DNA from: Actinomycetota bacterium
Lineage (GTDB): Bacteria > Actinomycetota > UBA4738 > HRBIN12
Reading direction: 5' to 3'
NCBI GenBank assembly: GCA_026003015.1
Contig: BPGL01000001.1
Coordinates: forward strand, 128,922 to 192,921
Length of the DNA stretch: 64,000 nucleotides
The notes under the pieces were generated by a model. That model was not told where the DNA came from and searched no databases. It worked only from the letters and a program-made list of their open reading frames with translations. The translations under genes were made by a program, and so were the position numbers. Below are positions 1 to 12,395 of the stretch, in pieces; position 1 is the first letter of the stretch, and every line of letters starts with the position of its first letter.

Positions 1-4121
<4,121 letters not shown>

Positions 4122-4132
4122 ACTGCGGGCCC

Positions 4133-4423
4133 ATGCCGGTCGAGATCGACCTCCGCTACGTGGCGCGCCTGGCGCGACTCGAGCTCGGCGAGGATGAGAT
4201 CGCGACCCTGGCGCCCCAGCTGGCGCAGATCCTCGAGCACGCGGGACGGATCGCCGCCGTCGCGACCGAGCACGTGCCGCCGACCGCGTCGCCGCTTCCT
4301 CGGGTGAACGTGTGGCGCGACGACGAGCCGGAGCCCCCGTTGCCGGTCGACGAGGCGCTGCGCAACGCCCCCGACCGCGAGGGCGACCGGTTCCGGGTGC
4401 CGCGGATCGTGGAGGGCGGGTGA
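4133..4423 (+). CDS. gatC: Asp-tRNA(Asn)/Glu-tRNA(Gln) amidotransferase subunit C
   Basis: Small 96-residue subunit that wraps between GatA and GatB and stabilises the amidotransferase. It begins with the typical helix (YVARLARLEL), has a hydrophobic spacer with a run of Pro/Val, then a C-terminal LRNAPDREGDRFRVPRI segment that matches the family's conserved end. It starts a new transcript behind its own TAGACT element while keeping the operon order. Its stop overlaps the gatA GTG start (GTGA), giving strict coupling of the subunits. Confidence 0.95.
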   Translation: MPVEIDLRYVARLARLELGEDEIATLAPQLAQILEHAGRIAAVATEHVPPTASPLPRVNVWRDDEPEPPLPVDEALRNAPDREGDRFRVPRIVEGG

Positions 4424-5904
4424 GCCGGGGCTCGCCCGACCTGTGCGACCTGAGCGCGAGCGAGCTCGGGGCGCGGCTGGCCGCTGGGGAGATCACGTGC
4501 GCGGAGCTCGCGGAGTCGAGCCTGCGCAGGATCGAGGCGGTCGAGCCCCGACTTGGGGCCTTCCTCACGCGCACCCCTGAGCTCGCGCGGGAGCGGGCCG
4601 TCGAGCTCGACGCCTACCTCGCGGCGGGAGGGCCGCGCACCTCGGCCTCGGGGATCCCGACGGCGCTCAAGGACGTCTTGACGACCCGTGGGGTCCGAAC
4701 GACGTGCGGCTCGCGGATCCTCGCCGACTACGTCCCCCCCTACGACGCGACCGCCTGGGCGCGGCTGTCCGGCGCGGGGGCCGTGCTCGTCGGCAAGACG
4801 AACTGCGACGAGTTCGCGATGGGCTCCTCGAACGAGCACTCCGCCTTCGGGCCGGTGCGCAACCCCTGGGACCTCGAGCGGGTGCCCGGTGGCTCGAGCG
4901 GAGGCAGCGCGGCGGCGGTCGCCGCCGGCGAGGCGGTGTGGGCCCTGGGGACCGACACCGGGGGCAGCGTGCGACAGCCCGCGGCGCTGTGCGGCATCGT
5001 CGGTCTCAAGCCGACCTACGGCCGGGTGAGTCGGTACGGCCTGATCGCCTTCGCTTCCTCGCTCGACACCGTCGGCTGCTTCACGCGGTCGGTGCGCGAT
5101 GCCGCGCTGTTGCTCCGCGCGATCGCCGGCCACGACGCTCGCGACGCCACGAGCCTGGACGCCCCCGTCGAGCACCCCGGGCGGGACCTCGAGGCCGGCG
5201 TGGCGGGGATGCGGATCGGCCTGGTGGCGGGGGCGCTCGAGGAAGGTGTCGAGCCGGGCGTCCGCGAGGCCGTGCGCACGGCGCTCGATCGGCTCGCCGC
5301 GCTCGGTGCGGAACTGGAGGAGGTCGCCCTACCCCACGCCGAGCACGCCCTGTCGGCGTACTACCTCATCGCGCCCAGCGAGGCGTCCTCGAACCTCGCC
5401 CGCTACGACGGCGTGCGCTACGGGGTGCGCGCGGCCGGGGAGCACACGGACGTGGCCGAGATGATGGCGCGCACGAGGGGGCGGGGCTTCGGGCCGGAGG
5501 TCAAGCGGCGCGTCATCCTCGGCACCTACGCCCTGTCGGCGGGGTACTACGAGGCCTACTACGGCCAGGCGCAGCGCGTGCGCACGCTCATCATCCGCGA
5601 CTACGAGGCCGCGTTCGAGCGCGTCGACGTGCTCGTATCGCCGACCTCACCGACGACCGCCTTCCGGCTCGGCGAGCGGCTCGACGACCCCCTCGCGATG
5701 TACCTGTCCGACATCTTCACGATCCCGGCGAACCTCGCCGGGGTTCCGGCGGTCAGCGTTCCCTGCGGGTTCGCCGACGGCCTGCCGGTGGGCCTGCAGA
5801 TCACCGGCCCGCCGCTCGCCGAGGCGAGGATCCTCCGTGCGGCCTCAGCCCTCGAAGCCGATCTCGGGCTCGACCTTCGGCCGCCGCTGCTCGCCTCCCT
5901 TTGA
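4420..5904 (+). CDS. gatA: Glu-tRNA(Gln)/Asp-tRNA(Asn) amidotransferase subunit A
   Basis: Amidase-signature subunit that hydrolyses glutamine and feeds ammonia to GatB. 494 residues. The catalytic triad is visible: Lys84 in TALKDV, the cis-Ser in the GGSSGGSAAAVAAGE loop, and the nucleophile Ser in GTDTGGSVRQPAA; the LKPTYGRVSRYGL segment follows. The GTG start overlapping the gatC stop was chosen over the upstream in-frame ATG, which lies inside gatC. Unusually, gatB is not directly next: a gene on the opposite strand intervenes, and the 3' end of gatA overlaps it by 60 bp. Confidence 0.96.
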   Translation: MSRGSPDLCDLSASELGARLAAGEITCAELAESSLRRIEAVEPRLGAFLTRTPELARERAVELDAYLAAGGPRTSASGIPTALKDVLTTRGVRTTCGSRILADYVPPYDATAWARLSGAGAVLVGKTNCDEFAMGSSNEHSAFGPVRNPWDLERVPGGSSGGSAAAVAAGEAVWALGTDTGGSVRQPAALCGIVGLKPTYGRVSRYGLIAFASSLDTVGCFTRSVRDAALLLRAIAGHDARDATSLDAPVEHPGRDLEAGVAGMRIGLVAGALEEGVEPGVREAVRTALDRLAALGAELEEVALPHAEHALSAYYLIAPSEASSNLARYDGVRYGVRAAGEHTDVAEMMARTRGRGFGPEVKRRVILGTYALSAGYYEAYYGQAQRVRTLIIRDYEAAFERVDVLVSPTSPTTAFRLGERLDDPLAMYLSDIFTIPANLAGVPAVSVPCGFADGLPVGLQITGPPLAEARILRAASALEADLGLDLRPPLLASL

Positions 5905-6819
5905 GGGGCGTCCGACGCCTCCGGCCGAAACGATCAGGGCCACCGAGGCCAGGATCACCCCGGCGGCGAGCACGGTCGGTGCGTCGAGCGGCTCGTCGTT
6001 CACCAGCCAGCCCAGGGCGACCGCCACGACCGGGTTCACGTACGCGTAGGTCGCCACGAGCGAGGTTCGGGCGACGCGCAGGAGCCACAGGTACGCCGAC
6101 AGGGTCACGAGGGACCCGAGCACGATCAGGTAGGCCAGGGCGAGGGCGGAGCCCGCCGAGACGCTCGCCACGTCGAGGTCACGGACCTGGCCGGTGGCCA
6201 CCGCGGCAAGGGCGATCACGACGCCTCCGGCGAGCTGCTGCATGCCGCTGGCCTGCAGGGGGTCGTCGGCGATCGGCCCGCCTCGCTGGTACAGCGAGCC
6301 CAGCGACCACGACAGCGATGCGGCCAGCGCGATCGCGAGTCCTGCGGCGGTCACGTCGCCGGCGAGCTGGTGGCGCAGGAGCAGCGCGGCGCCGCCGAAC
6401 CCGCCGATGAGCCCGATGAGGACGCGCCGGCCGAGGGGGGCGCTGCGCAGGACGAGGCGATCGATCGACGCGATCCAGATCGGGACGAGCGCGATGATGA
6501 GCGCCACGACGCCCGTGTCGACCCCGAGGTCCTCGGCGACGGCCACGGAACCGTTGCCTCCGAACAGCAGCAGCGTTCCGACGATCAGCGCCGTGCCCCA
6601 CTGGGCCCGGGTCGGGCGGCGCCACCGGCCGCGCAGACGGCTCCAGCCGATGAGCGCGAGGCCGGCCACGCCGAACCGGACCGCCGGGCCGACCAGCGGC
6701 GGGATCGTCGCGTTCGACCGGTCGATCGCGAGGTACGTCGTGCCCCAGACGACGTAGACGGTGAGCAGCGCGGCCCAGATCCGCGCCGTGCTCGGCGCCT
6801 CGGTCCGCGCGACGGTCAC
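5845..6819 (-). CDS. EamA (drug/metabolite transporter) family permease
   Basis: 324-residue integral membrane protein with the two tandem EamA repeats expected of ten-helix DMT carriers. It opens with TARIWAALLTVYVVWGTTYLAI, the characteristic first helix, and contains the second-repeat VVAVALGWL... segment near the end. The substrate is not evident. The start is a GTG 6 nt after a TATCCT -10, so leaderless. It is divergent from gatB across only 28 bp, and its 3' end overlaps gatA by 60 bp, so it is wedged between two amidotransferase genes. Confidence 0.87.
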   Translation of the reverse strand: MTVARTEAPSTARIWAALLTVYVVWGTTYLAIDRSNATIPPLVGPAVRFGVAGLALIGWSRLRGRWRRPTRAQWGTALIVGTLLLFGGNGSVAVAEDLGVDTGVVALIIALVPIWIASIDRLVLRSAPLGRRVLIGLIGGFGGAALLLRHQLAGDVTAAGLAIALAASLSWSLGSLYQRGGPIADDPLQASGMQQLAGGVVIALAAVATGQVRDLDVASVSAGSALALAYLIVLGSLVTLSAYLWLLRVARTSLVATYAYVNPVVAVALGWLVNDEPLDAPTVLAAGVILASVALIVSAGGVGRPSKGGEQRRPKVEPEIGFEG

Positions 6820-6825
6820 CCGCTC

Positions 6826-6839
6826 AGGATAGGTAGGCT
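6826..6839. promoter_or_regulatory. Back-to-back divergent -10 elements for the EamA gene and gatB
   Basis: On the minus strand TATCCT (6831 to 6826) lies 6 nt from the EamA GTG; on the plus strand TAGGCT (6834-6839) lies 8 nt from the gatB ATG. The two hexamers are 2 bp apart in a 28-bp intergenic space, so each start site falls where the other promoter's -35 contact should be. Confidence 0.6.
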
Positions 6840-6847
6840 GCGGCCCG

Positions 6848-8290
6848 ATGGTGGGTGGACCTTGGGAGCCGGTGATCGGGCTCGAGTGTCACGTCGAGCT
6901 CAACACCCGCACGAAGATGTTCTGTTCCTGCCCCAACCGGTTCGGCGCCGAGCCCAACACCGACACCTGCCCGGTGTGCCTGGGCCACCCCGGGTCGCTG
7001 CCGGTGCCGAACCGGGAGGCGATCGCGCGCATCATCCTGATCGGCCTCGCGCTCGGGTCGACGATCGCGGCGCGCTCGATCTTCCATCGCAAGCACTACT
7101 TCTATCCGGACATGCCGAAGAACTTCCAGATCAGCCAGTACGACCTCCCGATCTGCGTCGGCGGCGCCCTCGAGATCGACCTGCCGGACGGCTCGGCCAA
7201 GCGCGTTGGGATCACCCGCGTCCACATGGAGGAGGACACGGGGAAGACGACCCACGCGAGCGCGAGCGGGCGGATCCACGACGCCGCGCACGCCCTCGTC
7301 GACTACAACCGGGCGGGCGTTCCGCTCGTGGAGTGCGTGAGCGAGCCGGACCTGCGCTCGCCGGAGGAGGCCGGTGCGTACCTGCGCGAGCTCCGCGCGC
7401 TGCTGGGCGCGCTCGGCGTGTCCGACGTCCGGATGGAAGAGGGCTCGTTGCGCTGCGACGCGAACGTGAGCGTCCGTCCGGTGGGCTCCGACGAGCTCGG
7501 CACGAAGATCGAGATCAAGAACCTCAACTCCGTCCGCTCGCTCGAGCGCGCGCTCGCCTACGAGATCGACCGGCAGACCCGGGCCCTGGAGGCGGGCGAG
7601 GTCCTCGTGCAGGAGACCCGGCACTGGGACGAAGACGCGGGACGGACGACGGTGATGCGCTCCAAGGAGGAAGCGTTCGACTACCGGTACTTCCCCGAGC
7701 CGGACATCCCTCCGATCGAGCCCGATCCGGCGTGGATCGAGGAGCTGCGCGCTCGGCTTCCCGAGCTCCCCCGGGCTCGCCGCGATCGGTACGTCCGGGA
7801 GCACGGCCTGCGCCCCGAGGTCGCCCGGGTGCTCGTGGCCGACCCGGGCGCGAGCGACCTGTTCGAACGGACGGTGGCGCTGGGCGCGCCGCCCGAGCGG
7901 GCGGCGAACTGGATCACGCAGGACCTGGCGGCGCTGCGCAAGGCCGGCGAGGGCCGCGTCGGCCCGGAGCACCTCGCGGAGCTGATCGCGATGCTCGACC
8001 GCGGCGAGATCACCGGCGCCAGCGCGAAGGTCGCGCTCGAGGAAGCGTTCGCGACGGGCGATCCGGTGCCCGTGATCGTCGAACGCCGCGGCCTCGCCGC
8101 CCTGGCCGACGCCGACGCCCTCGCCGAGGCGGTCCGGGCCGCGATCGACGCGCATCCCGACGCCGTCGAGCGGTTCCGCGCCGGCAACGAGGGAGTGCTC
8201 GGCTTCCTCGTGGGCCAGGTGATGCGCGCCACCGGCGGGACGGCCGACCCTCGTCGCGTGGCCGACCTCCTGCGCGAGCGGCTCGGGTAG
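6848..8290 (+). CDS. gatB: Glu-tRNA(Gln)/Asp-tRNA(Asn) amidotransferase subunit B
   Basis: tRNA-binding and kinase/transamidase subunit; activates Glu-tRNA(Gln) and accepts ammonia from GatA. 480 residues. The N-terminal GLECHVELNT motif, the zinc-binding cysteines (CSC...CPVC), KHYFYPDMPKNFQISQYD and the MEEDTGK region are all present; a C-terminal YqeY-like helical domain ends the protein. It is expressed from its own leaderless promoter rather than from the gatCA transcript. Confidence 0.96.
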   Translation: MVGGPWEPVIGLECHVELNTRTKMFCSCPNRFGAEPNTDTCPVCLGHPGSLPVPNREAIARIILIGLALGSTIAARSIFHRKHYFYPDMPKNFQISQYDLPICVGGALEIDLPDGSAKRVGITRVHMEEDTGKTTHASASGRIHDAAHALVDYNRAGVPLVECVSEPDLRSPEEAGAYLRELRALLGALGVSDVRMEEGSLRCDANVSVRPVGSDELGTKIEIKNLNSVRSLERALAYEIDRQTRALEAGEVLVQETRHWDEDAGRTTVMRSKEEAFDYRYFPEPDIPPIEPDPAWIEELRARLPELPRARRDRYVREHGLRPEVARVLVADPGASDLFERTVALGAPPERAANWITQDLAALRKAGEGRVGPEHLAELIAMLDRGEITGASAKVALEEAFATGDPVPVIVERRGLAALADADALAEAVRAAIDAHPDAVERFRAGNEGVLGFLVGQVMRATGGTADPRRVADLLRERLG

Positions 8291-8294
8291 TCCC

Positions 8295-9575
8295 GTGCGC
8301 CGACCACGGCCGCCGCGGGTCCCGCTGTGGCAGGCGGCGCTGTTCGGTCTGTGGCGGGCCGGGGCGGCGCTCGTCGCGCCCCTCGGACGGATGTGGCGTT
8401 CCCCGGAGCCCATCGACGGCTACGGGCTCGTCCACCTTGCGAGCGTCGGGGGCGACGCGTTGCTCGCGATCGCGCTGGCCGACTCGCTCTTCTTCTCGCT
8501 CCCGGTGGACGAATCGCGCCTGCGGATCGCGGTCTACCTGGGGCTCACGGTGGCCCCGCTCGCACTCGCGGGCCCGCTGATCGTCCCGGTCCTCGACCGC
8601 GCCGGGCCGCGGCGCGCGGTCAGTCTGGCCGCCGCGGCGGCCAGAGCGGTCCTGGCCCTGGTCCTCGCACCGCGTCTGGGCTCGGCGGCGCTGTTCCCCC
8701 TGGCCCTCGCGATCCTCGTCGGCTCGAAGGTCCACGCGATCACGAAGAACGGGCTCACGATGGCCTACGCGGGGCGCGAGGAGGGGTTGATGCGCGCGAA
8801 CGCGCGCCTCGGCCGCATCGCCGTGGCCGGGGTCGCCCTCGTCGCGCCGTTCGGCTACATCGCGCTCTCGATCTGGGGCGGGCCCGGCCCGATCTACCTC
8901 GCGGCCGGTGCGTGGGGCGCCGCCGCGCTCCTCACGTTGCGCCTGCCGCGCGCCGGCCGGTCCGGGGCCCCGCCGCGGCCGATCGGGCGCCGCGGGCGCG
9001 TCGGGACGCTCACCGGTCCCGCGATCGCGGCCGTGGGGCTGAGGGCCGCCTCCGGGTTCCTCCTGTTCCTGCTCGCCTTCGCCCTGCGCACGGCCGAGGT
9101 CTCGCCGTCGGGGTTCGGCCTCGTCGCGGGGGCGGCGGTCGTCGGGGGTCTCCTCGCCGACCTCGTGGCGCCCCGCGTGCCCATCGGCACGCGCGAGGAG
9201 GCGGTCGTCGTCGCGTGCGTGAGCGCAGGGTGCGTCGGCGCGCTGGTCGCCTGGTGGCTGTTCGCGCTCCCGCTCGTCACGCTCTACGCGCTGCTCGCGG
9301 GGGCCGCGACGGAGTTCGGTCGCCTCGCGTTCCAGAGCCTGATGCAGCGGGCGGCGCCGGCCGGAGCGCTCGGGCGGGTCTTCGTGCGCTACGAGGTGGC
9401 CTTCCAGCTCGCCTGGGTGCTGGGGGCGTTCGCGCCGACGCTCCTGCCGATCGGCTTCCGACCGGGGATCGGGATGCTCGCGGCCTTCTACGGCGTGCTC
9501 GGACTGCTCTACGCGTGGCGGCTCGGGCGACGGGGCCTTCCGGCGCCGCGCTCCGACCTCGGGCCTCCTCGCTAG
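8295..9575 (+). CDS. MFS-like transporter, substrate unknown
   Basis: 426-residue protein with about twelve hydrophobic segments in two halves separated by a basic loop around residues 215-235. The N-terminal helices carry an internal PLGRMWRSPEPIDGYGLV stretch, and each half ends in a GPLIVPVLDRAGPRR-like or similar charged loop. It resembles major facilitator superfamily permeases, but I see no motif that identifies the substrate. The GTG start lies 4 nt after the gatB stop, so it is probably co-transcribed with gatB. Confidence 0.7.
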   Translation: MRRPRPPRVPLWQAALFGLWRAGAALVAPLGRMWRSPEPIDGYGLVHLASVGGDALLAIALADSLFFSLPVDESRLRIAVYLGLTVAPLALAGPLIVPVLDRAGPRRAVSLAAAAARAVLALVLAPRLGSAALFPLALAILVGSKVHAITKNGLTMAYAGREEGLMRANARLGRIAVAGVALVAPFGYIALSIWGGPGPIYLAAGAWGAAALLTLRLPRAGRSGAPPRPIGRRGRVGTLTGPAIAAVGLRAASGFLLFLLAFALRTAEVSPSGFGLVAGAAVVGGLLADLVAPRVPIGTREEAVVVACVSAGCVGALVAWWLFALPLVTLYALLAGAATEFGRLAFQSLMQRAAPAGALGRVFVRYEVAFQLAWVLGAFAPTLLPIGFRPGIGMLAAFYGVLGLLYAWRLGRRGLPAPRSDLGPPR

Positions 9576-9578
9576 GCT
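9573..9578 (+). promoter_or_regulatory. -10 element (TAGGCT) for the Rieske gene
   Basis: TAGGCT lies 37 nt before the ATG. Unlike the leaderless genes in the window, this gene has a strong GAGGAGG Shine-Dalgarno (about 9604-9610), consistent with a short 5' UTR of about 30 nt. Confidence 0.5.
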
Positions 9579-9615
9579 GGAAGGTCGGGAGCCCAGACGC
9601 GTTGAGGAGGTTGGG

Positions 9616-9927
9616 ATGGCAACGTTCGTAGCCGTGGGGCGGGCCGACGAGGTCGGCGAGGGAGAGGCGAAGGCCTTCGACGCGAACGGCACCCCCGTCG
9701 CGGTCGCTCGGGTCGACGGGGTCCTGTACGCGTTCAGCGACGTGTGCACGCACCGCCGCTGCAACCTCGCCGCTGGCGGCGAGCTCGAGGGAACCGAGAT
9801 CGTCTGCGAGTGCCACGGCAGCTCGTTCTCGATCGTCACGGGCGAGGCGACGAGTCCGCCGGCGACCGAGCCGATCGCGACCTACCCCGTCCGCGAGGTC
9901 GACGGGGAGCTTCAGGTCGAGGTCTGA
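9616..9927 (+). CDS. Rieske [2Fe-2S] ferredoxin-like protein
   Basis: 103-residue soluble Rieske protein. The cluster ligands are visible as C-T-H at the first site and C-E-C-H-G at the second, about 16 residues later, followed by GEATSPPATEPIATYPV, typical of non-haem dioxygenase and nitrite-reductase-type Rieske domains. Eight nt separate it from an FAD ferredoxin reductase, so the two probably form an electron-transfer pair. No oxygenase component is encoded nearby. Confidence 0.9.
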   Translation: MATFVAVGRADEVGEGEAKAFDANGTPVAVARVDGVLYAFSDVCTHRRCNLAAGGELEGTEIVCECHGSSFSIVTGEATSPPATEPIATYPVREVDGELQVEV

Positions 9928-9934
9928 GGCGCAC

Positions 9935-11170
9935 GTGGGGGAGCGCACGATCGTCGTCGTCGGGGCGTCGCTTGCCGGCGGCACGGCCGCGGCCGCGCTT
10001 CGGGAGGAGGGGTTCGAGGGCCGGCTCGTGCTCCTGGGAGACGAACCGCTTCCGCCCTACGAGCGCCCCGGTCTGTCGAAGGCGTACCTGCGGGGGGAGG
10101 AGTCCTTCGACGACCTGCTCCTTCGTGCGCCGGACTGGTGGGAGTCGCGGGGGGTCGAGGCGAGGTTCGGGGAGCGGGCGCTGGCGCTCGATCCCCGCCG
10201 GCGCAGCGTCGTGCTGGCGAGCGGGCAGACGATCACCTACGACGCGGCGATCGTGGCGACCGGCGTGCGCAACCGCCGCCTGGAGGTGCCCGGCCACGAG
10301 CTCGAGGGGATCTACCAGCTGCGCACCGTGGGCGACGCCGACCGGATCCGCTCGGCCGCCGGCCGGGCCTCGCGAGCGGTCGTCGTTGGCTTCGGGTTCA
10401 TCGGCGCGGAGGTCGCCGCGAGCCTGCGTCGGATGGGGCTGGAGGTCGAGGTCGTCGAGGTCTTCGGGACCGCGCTCGTCCGAGCCCTCGGCCATACGAT
10501 CGGGCGCTGCGTGGAGGCGATCCATCGCGACGAGGGGGTGCGCTTCCACTTCGACGACGCCGTGGAGCGCTTCGAGGGCGACGGCTCGGTGCAGCGCGTC
10601 CGCACGCGCACGGGGCGCACGATCGAGGCCGACCTCGTCGTCGTCGGGGTCGGCACCGAGCCGAACGCCGAGCTCCTGCGCGGCACCGGCGTCGGGGCCG
10701 ACGGGGGGATCGAGGTGGGCCCGACGCTGGAGACCGCCGTGCCCGGCACGTTCGCCGTCGGCGACGTGGCGACCCACGCGCACCCCGTCTTCGGGCCCGT
10801 GCGCGTCGAGCACTTCGACAACGCGATCAAGATGGGGGAGCACGTGGCGCGGGTCGTGCTCGGGGCGGGCGAGGTCTTCGACGACCCCCACTGGTTCTGG
10901 TCCGATCAGTACGACCACCAGGTCCAGATGGCCGGGATCGTGCCGAGGGTCGATCGTGCGCGCATGGTCCTGCGTGGGTCGCTCGAGGAACGGCGGTTCT
11001 GCGCCTTCCTGCTCGACGAGGAGGGCGTCCTGCGGGGGTGCGTGAGCCTGGACTGGCCCCGCGACTGCCGGCGGAGCCTGCCGCTCATCCGTGCGCAGGT
11101 CGCGCCGCCCGAGGAGGCGCTCGCCGACCCCGAGGTCGACCTGCGGACCCTGGCGCCCGCCGAGGGCTGA
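9935..11170 (+). CDS. FAD/NAD-dependent ferredoxin reductase
   Basis: 411-residue class of reductase that passes electrons from NAD(P)H to ferredoxins or Rieske proteins. The FAD-binding motif is near the N-terminus (VVVGASLAGGTAA), followed by the YERPGLSKAYL segment typical of oxygenase-coupled reductases; the NAD-binding GFGFIGAEVA is at about residue 150, and the FAVGDVA FAD motif at about 270. The C-terminal reductase dimerisation region ends the protein. GTG start. Paired with the preceding Rieske gene. Confidence 0.88.
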   Translation: MGERTIVVVGASLAGGTAAAALREEGFEGRLVLLGDEPLPPYERPGLSKAYLRGEESFDDLLLRAPDWWESRGVEARFGERALALDPRRRSVVLASGQTITYDAAIVATGVRNRRLEVPGHELEGIYQLRTVGDADRIRSAAGRASRAVVVGFGFIGAEVAASLRRMGLEVEVVEVFGTALVRALGHTIGRCVEAIHRDEGVRFHFDDAVERFEGDGSVQRVRTRTGRTIEADLVVVGVGTEPNAELLRGTGVGADGGIEVGPTLETAVPGTFAVGDVATHAHPVFGPVRVEHFDNAIKMGEHVARVVLGAGEVFDDPHWFWSDQYDHQVQMAGIVPRVDRARMVLRGSLEERRFCAFLLDEEGVLRGCVSLDWPRDCRRSLPLIRAQVAPPEEALADPEVDLRTLAPAEG

Positions 11171-11193
11171 GCGGACCGCCGTCCGGCCGCTGT

Positions 11194-11199
11194 TAGGCT
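11194..11199 (+). promoter_or_regulatory. -10 element (TAGGCT) of the aminotransferase-serA operon
   Basis: TAGGCT is followed 14 nt later by a GAGGAGGGA ribosome-binding site (11215-11223), so a short-leadered transcript is expected. Confidence 0.5.
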
Positions 11200-11231
11200 T
11201 GCCTGCGACTCACGCGAGGAGGGAAGCGACG

Positions 11232-12392
11232 CTGCGCAGGCCGGAGATCATCCTCGCCCCGGGACCGACCCCGATCGCGCCCGAGGTGCTGCTCGCCCAG
11301 GCCGGGCCGCTCGTCTACCACCGAGGGCCGGGGTTCGGCGACCTCATGCGCCGCCTGACCGACGGCCTGCGAACGCTGTACCGGACCGAGCGAGCCGACG
11401 TGTTGCTGCTCACCTCCTCGGGCACCGGCGGCCTGGAGTCGGCGATCCAGAACTGCTTCTCACCCGGCGACGAGGTGCTGGTTCCGCTGGCGGGGTTCTT
11501 CGCCGAGCGCTGGAAGCGTCTGGCCGAGGCCTACGGGCTCGTCGTGCGCTGGACCGAGCAGCCGTGGGGCGCGCGCGTCGACCCGCGTCTGGTCGCCGAT
11601 GCGCTCGCGGCGCACCCGCGCGTCGCGGGGGTGCTGCTCACGCAGTCGGAGACCTCGACCGGGGTGATCCATCCGATCGAGCCGCTCGCGCGCGCGGCCA
11701 GGGAGGCGGGGGCTCTGGTGATCGTCGACGTGGTCTCGAGCTTGGGCGCGGTGCCGTTCGCGTTCGACGACTGGGGGATCGACGTCGCGGTTGGCGGGTC
11801 GCAGAAGGCGTTGTCGGCCAGCCCGGGGATCGCGTTCGTCGCGGTGGGCGAGCGGGCCTGGGCGGCCGCCGAGCGTGCGCGCCTGCCCCGGTTCTACTTC
11901 GACTGGCGCACGTACCGGACGTTCGCCGCGCTCCCCGATCCCGAGAACCCGTGGACGCCGGCGATCAGCGTTCTGCAGGGCCTCGACCGCGCGCTCGAGC
12001 TGTACCTGGCAGACGGCGTGGAGGCCGCCCTCGCACGCCACGAGCGCCTCTCGCGGGCGGTGAAGGACGGCGTCCGCGCGCTTGGGCTCGACCTGTTCGG
12101 AGAGGGAGAGGCCGACAACTGGACCGTCACCGCCATCCGCGCTCCCGAGGGCATCGACGCGGACACGATCGCCGCGCGGATGCGGGAGGACTTCGGGTGC
12201 GTGATCGCCCCCGGCCAGGGCCCGCTGAAGGGGACCGTCTTCCGGATCGGTCACTTCGGCTACGTGAGCGAGCTGGACATCGTGCAGGGACTGGCCGCCC
12301 TCGAGATGACCTTGGAGCGCCTCGGGCATCCGGTCAAGCGCGGGGCCGCGGTGGCCGCCGCCGAGGCCGTCTTCGGGGAGCCTCGAGCGTAG
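11232..12392 (+). CDS. Class V aminotransferase (alanine/serine-glyoxylate or phosphoserine type)
   Basis: PLP enzyme of about 386 residues. It opens with IILAPGPTPIAPEVL and contains the Schiff-base Lys in VGGSQKALSASPG; both are typical of the alanine-glyoxylate/serine-pyruvate aminotransferase family. Its position 3 nt before serA suggests it supplies the phosphohydroxypyruvate transamination step in place of a classical SerC. Start choice is uncertain: conserved sequence begins at a CTG 8 nt after GAGGAGGGA, and no ATG or GTG is in range; a TTG at 11199 is in frame but falls within the -10. Confidence 0.82.
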   Translation: MRRPEIILAPGPTPIAPEVLLAQAGPLVYHRGPGFGDLMRRLTDGLRTLYRTERADVLLLTSSGTGGLESAIQNCFSPGDEVLVPLAGFFAERWKRLAEAYGLVVRWTEQPWGARVDPRLVADALAAHPRVAGVLLTQSETSTGVIHPIEPLARAAREAGALVIVDVVSSLGAVPFAFDDWGIDVAVGGSQKALSASPGIAFVAVGERAWAAAERARLPRFYFDWRTYRTFAALPDPENPWTPAISVLQGLDRALELYLADGVEAALARHERLSRAVKDGVRALGLDLFGEGEADNWTVTAIRAPEGIDADTIAARMREDFGCVIAPGQGPLKGTVFRIGHFGYVSELDIVQGLAALEMTLERLGHPVKRGAAVAAAEAVFGEPRA

Positions 12393-12395
12393 GCG

